Shown: positions 45,366-50,871 of the stretch, in pieces
How the letters are laid out: each line of letters starts with the position of its first letter
How positions within the stretch are numbered: position 1 is the first letter of the stretch
Source: Planctomycetota bacterium
GTDB lineage: Bacteria > Planctomycetota > UBA1135 > GCA-002686595
Direction of reading: 5' to 3'
NCBI GenBank assembly: GCA_016779205.1
Contig: JADHOC010000028.1
Coordinates: 1 to 50,871, forward strand
Length of the DNA stretch: 50,871 nt
The notes under the pieces: generated by a model
Database searches by the model: none
Seen by the model: the letters and a program-made list of their open reading frames with translations, nothing else
What the model was told of the DNA's origin: nothing
Made by a program: the position numbers and the translations under genes

Positions 45366-46775
45366 ATGAAACCGGTCCTCCTCCTCGACGTCGTCGGCCT
45401 CACCCCGCGCCAGGTCCAGGCCGACGTCACCCCCCACCTCGCCGCCCTCGCCGCCCGCGGCGGGATGTCGCCCATGGGCGCGGTGCTGCCCGCCGTCACC
45501 TGCTCCGCCCAGGCGACCATGCTGACCGGCGCGCTCCCCTCGGCCCACGGGGCGGTGGGGAACGGGTGGTGCGACCCCGCCAGCCGGGACGTCGCCCTCT
45601 GGCGCCAATCCAACCACCTGGTCGGCGGCGAGAAGGTCTACGAGGCCGCCCGGAAGCTGGACCCCAGCTTCACCTGCGCGAAGCTCTTCTGGTGGTGGAA
45701 CATGGGGGCTGCGGTGGACCGCTCCATCACCCCGCGCCCCTACTACTTCGCCGACGGCGCGAAGCAGGTGGCGATCTACTCCACTCCCCCCGAGTACGGG
45801 GAGGCCCAGGAGCGGCGCCACGGCGCGTTCCCCTTCTTCGACTTCTGGGGGCCGAAGGCGGGCCTGCCCTCCAGCCGTTGGATCGCGGACGTGACCATCG
45901 CGACCCTGGAGGAGCACCGGCCGACGCTGACGATGGCCTACCTCCCCCACCTCGACTACGACCACCAGCGCTTCGGGCCCACCGACCCCCGATCCGTCCA
46001 GGCCCTGCGCGAGATCGACGGGGTCATCGGCGACCTGGTGGCCGCTGCCGACCGCAACGGGGCCGAGACCATCGTGGTCAGCGAGTACGGCATCCGCGAC
46101 GTGTCCCGGCCGGTGCACATCAACCGGGCGCTGCGGGAGGCCGGCCTGCTCGCCGCGCGACCGACCCCCAAGGGAGACGTGCTGGACACCTTCGCGAGCC
46201 GTGCCTTCGCCGTGGCCGACCACCAGGTCGCCCACGTCTATTGCCAGGACGACGCCTCCACCGCCGCCGCCCGCGAGCTGCTGGCGGGGCTCCCCGGCGT
46301 CGCCTCCGTGCTCGACCAGGACGGCAAGCGAGAGGCCGGCCTGGACCACCCCAACGCGGGCACCCTGGTCGCCCTCTCCGACCCCGACGCCTGGTTCACC
46401 TACTACTACTGGTCGGATCCCGCGGGCGAGCCGGACTTCGCCCGCACCGTCGACATCCACCGCAAGCCGGGCTACGACCCCGTGGAGATGTTCGTGGACC
46501 CCGACCTGAAGGTCCCCGCGCTCCGCGTGGCCCGCCGCCTGGCCCAGAAGAAGCTCGGCATGCGCTACCTCCTGGACGTCATTCCCCTCGACGCCTCCCT
46601 GATCAAGGGCAGCCACGGGCTGCTCCCCGAGGACCCCGTGGACGGTCCCATCTGGCTCTCGTCGATGCCGCTGGACGGTGATCTCGGCGGCGACCTCGAC
46701 GGCGGCCTCGACAGCAACGGCGCGGTGCCCATGACCTCGGTGAAGGCGCGCGTCCTCGCGGCGCTCCAACGCTGA
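45366..46775 (+). CDS. Type I phosphodiesterase / nucleotide pyrophosphatase family protein
   Basis: 469 residues. The alkaline-phosphatase-like fold is shown by the metal ligand D8 in 'VLLLDVVG', the nucleophile T45 in 'LPAVTCSAQATMLTG', 'HLDYDHQRFG' and 'VSEYGIRDV' with the later metal residues, and a final His in 'IKGSHGLLPED'. The N-terminal layout 'TCSAQATMLTGxxPxxHG' is typical of the nucleotide pyrophosphatase/phosphodiesterase group, which includes the EboF proteins of bacterial ebo clusters; no other ebo gene is here. No signal peptide. Divergent from the Rieske gene, from which it is separated by only 59 bases. Confidence 0.88.
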   Translation: MKPVLLLDVVGLTPRQVQADVTPHLAALAARGGMSPMGAVLPAVTCSAQATMLTGALPSAHGAVGNGWCDPASRDVALWRQSNHLVGGEKVYEAARKLDPSFTCAKLFWWWNMGAAVDRSITPRPYYFADGAKQVAIYSTPPEYGEAQERRHGAFPFFDFWGPKAGLPSSRWIADVTIATLEEHRPTLTMAYLPHLDYDHQRFGPTDPRSVQALREIDGVIGDLVAAADRNGAETIVVSEYGIRDVSRPVHINRALREAGLLAARPTPKGDVLDTFASRAFAVADHQVAHVYCQDDASTAAARELLAGLPGVASVLDQDGKREAGLDHPNAGTLVALSDPDAWFTYYYWSDPAGEPDFARTVDIHRKPGYDPVEMFVDPDLKVPALRVARRLAQKKLGMRYLLDVIPLDASLIKGSHGLLPEDPVDGPIWLSSMPLDGDLGGDLDGGLDSNGAVPMTSVKARVLAALQR

Positions 46776-46849
46776 TCCCGAGGGGCCGGCGGCTCCCGAG
46801 GGCGGTTCCCCCCTTCACCTCGGGCCCCTGATCCCGTGCAATCGCCGTC

Positions 46850-48451
46850 ATGAAGCTGGGCCTGCTCCTCATTCCCCTCCTCGCCCTCCCGTCCCTGCAG
46901 GACGGCGACGACGAGGGGGGCACGCACGTCTTCCAGCTCGCGGAGAGCTGCGCCCGCTGCCACGACCAGAGCCCGAACGCCTCGGCGTTGACCCGGCCGG
47001 ACGGCGCGGACGGATCGCCCCATGGGCTGTGGAAGGGGACGATGATGGCCCAGTCGTTCTTCGATCCCTACTGGCGCGCGAAGATGGCCCGGGAGGTCGA
47101 GCTCGGCGAGGCGGACGGATCCCTCGAGCGCGCGGAGGTCGAGTCCCTCTGCCTGCGCTGCCACGCCCCCGCCGCCCACCACCACGACCGCTTGATGGGC
47201 AACCCCACCCGCTCCATGGCGGCGCTGCTCGAGGACCCCGCCGCCATGGACGGGGTCACCTGCACCGTATGCCACCGCATGACGGGCGAGGGCCTCGGGG
47301 ATCCCTCGACCTTTGACGGTTTGCCGCCGCACGACCTGCAGGCGCGGATCTGGGGCCCCTACCCCGACCCCGCCGCGGGCCCCATGCGAGTGCACACCGG
47401 CTACGAGGTCACCTACGGCGAACACATGGTGCTGTCGTCGGTGTGCGCCACGTGCCACACGCAGACGAGCCACCACGGCGAGGAGAGCTTCCCAGAGCAG
47501 TCGCCGTACCTGGAGTGGCGCAACAGCGTCTACTCCTACGAAGACGAGGTGACCGAGGACTCCCGGAGCTGCCAGCAGTGCCACATGGAGGACCAGGACG
47601 AGATGCGCATCGCCCACAACCCCGGCGGCTTCGACTTCGGGTTCATCGACGAGCGTCCGGAGGTGCGCGGGCATCGCTTCGTGGGCGGCAACGCCTTCAT
47701 GCTCGAGCTCATGGCGGACCACGCCTCAGAGCTCGGCATCCTCGCGCCGCCCGAGGCCCTGCGGGAGACCGCCGAGCAGACCCGGCGCCAGCTCGCCCGG
47801 CGCACCGCGCGCCTGACCCTGGAGGACGCGTCCCGGGACGGCGACCTGCTCGCCTTTGGCGTGCGGGTGGAGAACCTGACGGGCCACAAGCTGCCCACCG
47901 GCTATCCGGGCCGCCGCGTGTGGGTGGAGGTGGTCGTCGAGGACCGCGGCGGCGTGATCTGGTCCAGCGGGACGGTCTCGGAGGACGGCCGCATCGAGGG
48001 CCAAGAGGACGCCTTCGCGATCTCCCACCGGAATCAGATCACCCCGGACGCAGCGGGGCCCCAGGTCTACGAGTTGGTCGCCCTCGACGCCTCCGGCACG
48101 CCCACCTCCCAGCTCACCCGCATGGCGGTCCGGAGCAAGGACAACCGGCTCCTGCCCAGGGGCTGGCGCCCGGATGGACCCCACGTGGCCGAGACCGCTC
48201 CCGTGGGGGTCGGCGACGACGACGACTTCATCGGCGGCTCGGATCGCACGGCCTATGCCGTCGAGACCCGCGGCGCGGAGGGCCCCCTCACCATCCGCGC
48301 CCGCCTGCTCTTCCAGGCGGTGCCGCCCCACTGGGTGGACGACCTGCGCGCCTCGAAGGCCAGCGAGGCCGCCGACTTCGTGCGGCTCTATGACTCGCGC
48401 TCCCACGCGCCCGAGGTGCTGGCCTCCCACCAGCTCACCCTTGGGGACTGA
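46850..48451 (+). CDS. Secreted pentahaem cytochrome c
   Basis: 533 residues. A signal peptide (about 1-16) is followed by five CxxCH haem sites in the first half: C34-H38 (CARCH), C101-H105 (CLRCH), C138-H142 (CTVCH), C199-H203 (CATCH) and C241-H245 (CQQCH). The order and spacing resemble cytochrome c554-type proteins. The C-terminal 280 residues are a beta-rich domain without haem ('FGVRVENLTGHKLPTGYPGRRVWVEVVVEDRGG'-type strands), also seen in related proteins. 'ENLTGHKLPTGYPGRR' is a conserved motif of multihaem cytochromes of this group. It starts 74 bases after the phosphodiesterase; neither a reductase nor an oxidase is nearby. Confidence 0.88.
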   Translation: MKLGLLLIPLLALPSLQDGDDEGGTHVFQLAESCARCHDQSPNASALTRPDGADGSPHGLWKGTMMAQSFFDPYWRAKMAREVELGEADGSLERAEVESLCLRCHAPAAHHHDRLMGNPTRSMAALLEDPAAMDGVTCTVCHRMTGEGLGDPSTFDGLPPHDLQARIWGPYPDPAAGPMRVHTGYEVTYGEHMVLSSVCATCHTQTSHHGEESFPEQSPYLEWRNSVYSYEDEVTEDSRSCQQCHMEDQDEMRIAHNPGGFDFGFIDERPEVRGHRFVGGNAFMLELMADHASELGILAPPEALRETAEQTRRQLARRTARLTLEDASRDGDLLAFGVRVENLTGHKLPTGYPGRRVWVEVVVEDRGGVIWSSGTVSEDGRIEGQEDAFAISHRNQITPDAAGPQVYELVALDASGTPTSQLTRMAVRSKDNRLLPRGWRPDGPHVAETAPVGVGDDDDFIGGSDRTAYAVETRGAEGPLTIRARLLFQAVPPHWVDDLRASKASEAADFVRLYDSRSHAPEVLASHQLTLGD

Positions 48452-48467
48452 ACCTCGACGGCCGCCC

Positions 48468-48531
48468 GGGAGAGGACCCGGGAGAGGACCCGGAAGAGGG
48501 CCCGCGAGAGAGGGCCCACGAGAGAGGACCC
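48468..48531. repeat. Degenerate tandem repeat of 12-14 bases, five units
   Basis: Five units lie in a row: 48468-48479 and 48480-48491 (identical GGGAGAGGACCC), 48492-48503, then two 14-base units with an added GA (48504-48517, 48518-48531). They sit in the gap between the pentahaem cytochrome and HD-protein genes. No protein is encoded; each unit is partly self-complementary (GGG/CCC), so the RNA may fold. Confidence 0.8.
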
Positions 48532-48552
48532 ACGGTGACCCCGCACGGTGGT

Positions 48553-48558
48553 TAGGCT
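48553..48558 (+). promoter_or_regulatory. TAGGCT -10-like element at leaderless spacing (HD protein)
   Basis: TAGGCT ends 7 bases before the ATG at 48566. It fits the TAnnnT pattern of other starts in this window. No -35 box is clear. Confidence 0.42.
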
Positions 48559-48565
48559 GGCGGCC

Positions 48566-49132
48566 ATGACCCTGACCCGTGACGCTGCGTACGAGCGACT
48601 CCGCTCGTGGACCGACTCCGAGGCCCTCATGACCCACGCCCGGGCCGTGGAGGTGGTGATGCGCGCCGCCGCCCACCGGTATGGCGCCGGCGACGCCGAT
48701 GAGGAGCGCTTTGGCCTCGCGGGGCTCCTGCACGACGCGGACTACGACCGCTGGCCTGAGGAGCACCCGAAGAAGATCGTCGCCTGGCTCGAGGAGCAGG
48801 GCGAGCCCGAGGTGGCCCACGCGGTCAGCGCCCACTACACCAAGTGGGGCGTCCCCCACGACTCGCTCCTGGACAAGGCCCTCGTCGCCTGCGACGAGCT
48901 CACGGGCTTCGTCGGCGCCTGCTGCCTGGTGCGCCCGGAGGGCATCACGACCCTCACGCCCAAGAGCGTGAAGAAGAAGCTCAAGCAGAAGTCCTTCGCG
49001 GCGGGCGTCGAGCGCGACGAGGTGGCCGCGGGCGTCGAGTTCCTGGGCGCCGACCTCACCGAGCACATCCAGTTCATCATCGACGCCATGAAGCCCCACG
49101 CCGAGGAGCTCGGCGTCGCGGGCGAAGGCTGA
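48566..49132 (+). CDS. HD-domain hydrolase
   Basis: 188 residues. The HD motif is 'LAGLLHDADYDR' (His-Asp pair near residue 50-60), with an upstream 'THARAVEVVMRAAAHRYG' supplying the first His, and a later 'AHYTKW'. Small HD proteins of this type hydrolyse phosphate groups from nucleotides or act as metal-dependent phosphohydrolases; the substrate is unknown. The ATG at 48566 was chosen over an in-frame start 6 codons earlier because the -10-like TAGGCT ends 7 bases before it. Followed after 17 bases by the convergent PhoD-like gene. Confidence 0.85.
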   Translation: MTLTRDAAYERLRSWTDSEALMTHARAVEVVMRAAAHRYGAGDADEERFGLAGLLHDADYDRWPEEHPKKIVAWLEEQGEPEVAHAVSAHYTKWGVPHDSLLDKALVACDELTGFVGACCLVRPEGITTLTPKSVKKKLKQKSFAAGVERDEVAAGVEFLGADLTEHIQFIIDAMKPHAEELGVAGEG

Positions 49133-49149
49133 GCCGTCCGGCCCCGGGC

Positions 49150-50592
49150 TCAGCGCCCCCCCGTCACGGACCGCCGGTCCTCGTGGTTGAGGGAGCCATC
49201 CACCGCGCGGTGGCGGAAGGCGAGGCTCGGCGCCCCGTCCTCGTACTCGAGGCTGACCTCGAGGAAGCCGCCGCAGACCTTGAGGTAGCGGTGGGCGTCG
49301 GAGCGGTTCTTCTGGCTGAAGCCGCCGGCGTGCTTGTCCGTGGTCGGGCCACAGGAGTACTCGCGGACGCCTGAGGCCGGGTCCTCGGACACGTACTGCC
49401 AGTGGCGGTCACCGCAGATCACGTAGGCGTTCGGCTGCGAGGCGAGGAAGGCGCGCAGCTCATCCCCCTCGTGGCGGAAGGCCGCGTTGGCGTGGTTGTC
49501 CTTCTTGCTCGAGCGGTCCGGGCCGACGATGGGCGTGGAGGAGACGAGGACGCGGAACGTCGCGTCCGACGCGGCGAAGGTCTCCTTGAACCAGGCCTTC
49601 TGCTCCGCTCCCCAGATGGACTTCTCCGGACCGTCGTCCATGCGGTTGGGGCTGCGGAACTCACGGCCCTCCACGAACCACACCTCCAGGTCCTTCCCCC
49701 ACCGCACCCGGCGATAGGGCCTCGGGCCGGTGGGCGTCTGTTCGCGGTAGATGGCGAGCCCCTCGTCCCATGAGAGGTCGCCGTAGCGCTGACCGGGCCA
49801 GCAGTCGTTCTTCAGAACGTCGTGGTCGTCGGTCATGAACCATGACGGCACGCGGGCGTGGAACTGGCGCTGGAGCGGCATGGCGTAGATGCGGTTCCAC
49901 TTGTAGCGGGCGAGCGCGGGCGACTTGGCGAAGGGGCCGGGCTTGTCGTGGTAGACCACGTCTCCGGTGTGCACGAAGAAGTCCGGGTCGAGGGCGAGCA
50001 TGTGCCCGTAGATCCGGTGGCCCCGCGCGGGGTCGTCACGGCGCAGGTAGGACTGTCCGGTGACCACGGTGAAGCGGCAGGGCGCCGCCGTCCCCGGCGC
50101 GGGCGCCGTGCGCAGCGATCCCTCCAGGCGGCAACCCGAGGGGCCGCCCTCCCTGGCCCGCCCCTCCACCAGCAGCCGGTAGCGCTGGCCCGGCGCCAGC
50201 CCCCGGTCCAGCTGGAACTGGTGGGTGAAGTCTCGGTGGGGGTCCACCTTGACCCAATGGGTGCTCTGGCGAGGGGCATCCTGCTCGTCCACCCACCAGG
50301 TGAGTCGCACCTCGCCCGGCTCCCCGGGGACCGCGTCCACCATCTCGGCGAGGGTCGCCCCCTCGGGCAGCGCGTCGGCGCCCTCGGGCCACGCCCGGCC
50401 GGACGCGTTCCGCTCGGGCGCCGCCGTCAGGCGGACCCAGACGATGGCCGACCGGTCGGTCACCTCACCGATCTTGATCCCGTCCGCGAGATGGACCGCC
50501 ACAGGAGGCGCCGGCGCGGCGGGCCGATCCGGAGGCTCTTGGGGCGCGAGGGCGAGGGACAGGGCGAGGAGTGCGTGCATGGCCATCGGCAT
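49150..50592 (-). CDS. PhoD-like alkaline phosphatase / phosphodiesterase
   Basis: 480 residues. A signal peptide (about 1-18, 'MHALLALSLALAPQ') precedes an N-terminal FN3-like domain (about 35-160; 'AIVWVRLTAAPERNAS'), which is usual for PhoD proteins, and then a metallophosphatase domain: 'FFVHTGDVVYHDKPG', 'FMTDDHDVLKND', 'YVICGDRHWQYVSE'. The GD, DDHD and GDRHW motifs supply the metal ligands. It is probably exported and releases phosphate from organic phosphates outside the cell. The start at 50592 is the first of three possible Met codons (50592, 50586, 50580). It follows the unrecognised upstream gene by 11 bases. Confidence 0.88.
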   Translation of the reverse strand: MPMAMHALLALSLALAPQEPPDRPAAPAPPVAVHLADGIKIGEVTDRSAIVWVRLTAAPERNASGRAWPEGADALPEGATLAEMVDAVPGEPGEVRLTWWVDEQDAPRQSTHWVKVDPHRDFTHQFQLDRGLAPGQRYRLLVEGRAREGGPSGCRLEGSLRTAPAPGTAAPCRFTVVTGQSYLRRDDPARGHRIYGHMLALDPDFFVHTGDVVYHDKPGPFAKSPALARYKWNRIYAMPLQRQFHARVPSWFMTDDHDVLKNDCWPGQRYGDLSWDEGLAIYREQTPTGPRPYRRVRWGKDLEVWFVEGREFRSPNRMDDGPEKSIWGAEQKAWFKETFAASDATFRVLVSSTPIVGPDRSSKKDNHANAAFRHEGDELRAFLASQPNAYVICGDRHWQYVSEDPASGVREYSCGPTTDKHAGGFSQKNRSDAHRYLKVCGGFLEVSLEYEDGAPSLAFRHRAVDGSLNHEDRRSVTGGR

Positions 50593-50603
50593 TCGCGGGG
50601 AAT

Positions 50604-50871
50604 TCAGGGGCGGCGGGTCAGCCGGTCGCCGTCGGGCTCCATGAGCACGACCTCGCCGGCGCAGTCCTTCAGGGCCTTGAAGAGCGCCTTGTCCGTGCGC
50701 TGGAGCATGGGCCGGGTCTCCACCCCGTCGGCGTCGCACAGGTCGAGCAGCGCCCGCCCCTTCTGGAAGCGGGGCCGGCCCAGGAGGCGCGCGGCATCGG
50801 GGTGCTCCACCGGCGCGCGGCGCAGGGCGAGGAAGGAGTACGGCAGGCTGCGCAGGTCGATGCGGAGCTCG
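50604..50871 (-). CDS. C-terminal fragment of an unrecognised protein
   Basis: At least 88 residues remain in the window; the gene continues beyond the right edge. The visible part reads 'ELRIDLRSLPYSFLALRRAP' to '...MEPDGDRLTRRP', with no recognised motif. An ORF caller restarts it at a GTG at 50810, but the reading frame is open to the edge of the window, so the true start is outside. It is 11 bases upstream of the PhoD-like gene and probably in the same operon. Confidence 0.6.
   Translation of the reverse strand, partial: ELRIDLRSLPYSFLALRRAPVEHPDAARLLGRPRFQKGRALLDLCDADGVETRPMLQRTDKALFKALKDCAGEVVLMEPDGDRLTRRP

Noticed and set aside
44919..46769. 616-residue open frame overlapping the Rieske gene and phosphodiesterase antisense
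   Set aside because: Only one short reading frame inside (44953-45306) has Rieske ligands. The rest is the complement of the phosphodiesterase gene.

Overview
The window is a high-GC (roughly 70 percent, judged by eye) bacterial chromosome segment, tightly packed with about 45 protein genes. It shows no tRNA, rRNA, insertion sequence, prophage or CRISPR array. The best guess for the source is a planctomycete-type bacterium. The clues are a secreted protein with two DUF1080 (3-keto-disaccharide hydrolase) domains, a small ECF sigma factor paired with a TPR-CHAT protein, HEAT-repeat and pseudopilin genes without a full secretion operon, a PhoD-like phosphatase, multihaem cytochromes, and few Shine-Dalgarno sites. 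This is inference from family content, not a phylogenetic result.

Layout. (1) 76-7273, all minus strand: thiolase, 3-hydroxyacyl-CoA dehydrogenase, two acyl-CoA dehydrogenases, an MBL hydrolase, a metal/cobalamin receptor-like protein and a DUF481 outer-membrane protein. This reads as a fatty or short-chain acyl-CoA oxidation operon without a crotonase. (2) 7702-12848, plus: ECF sigma factor, a single-pass membrane protein that may be its anti-sigma, a secreted TPR-CHAT caspase-like protein and a small secreted protein, closed by a strong bidirectional terminator at 12947-12982. (3) 12986-15754: a divergent pair, a nitrilase-family amidase (minus) and a methyltransferase-kinase fusion (plus). 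(4) 15906-20255, plus: two type IV pilin-like proteins, a PilX-like protein and a HEAT-repeat protein. (5) 20411-24125, plus: a signalling module of a HAMP stub, a CHASE4-type sensor kinase and a receiver-kinase hybrid that has lost its phospho-accepting histidine, followed by a DUF3592 protein. (6) 24737-28669, minus: MoxR ATPase, DUF58 and transglutaminase. (7) 28853-31954, plus: a 1033-residue kinase / LytM peptidase / class III aminotransferase fusion. (8) 31948-35697, minus: MBL hydrolase, double DUF1080 protein and leucyl aminopeptidase. (9) 35827-42548, mostly plus: arginine decarboxylase, SlyD-like isomerase, a YhhQ-type transporter (minus), an unrecognised small protein, DinB, cytochrome c and a second DUF481 protein. 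(10) 42558-44007, minus: MutM and an EfpL-type EF-P paralogue. (11) 44210-50871: XRE regulator, lipoprotein, Rieske protein, phosphodiesterase, pentahaem cytochrome, HD protein, PhoD-like phosphatase and the C-terminal end of an unrecognised gene.

The most interesting cross-cutting signal is a TAnnnT (-10-like) hexamer ending 6-7 bases before the start codon of several genes that begin transcription units. That spacing is expected for leaderless mRNAs. The most interesting loci are the ECF sigma / membrane protein / caspase-like CHAT locus, the kinase-LytM-aminotransferase fusion, the methyltransferase-WaaP-like kinase fusion and the sensor module with a degenerate H-box.
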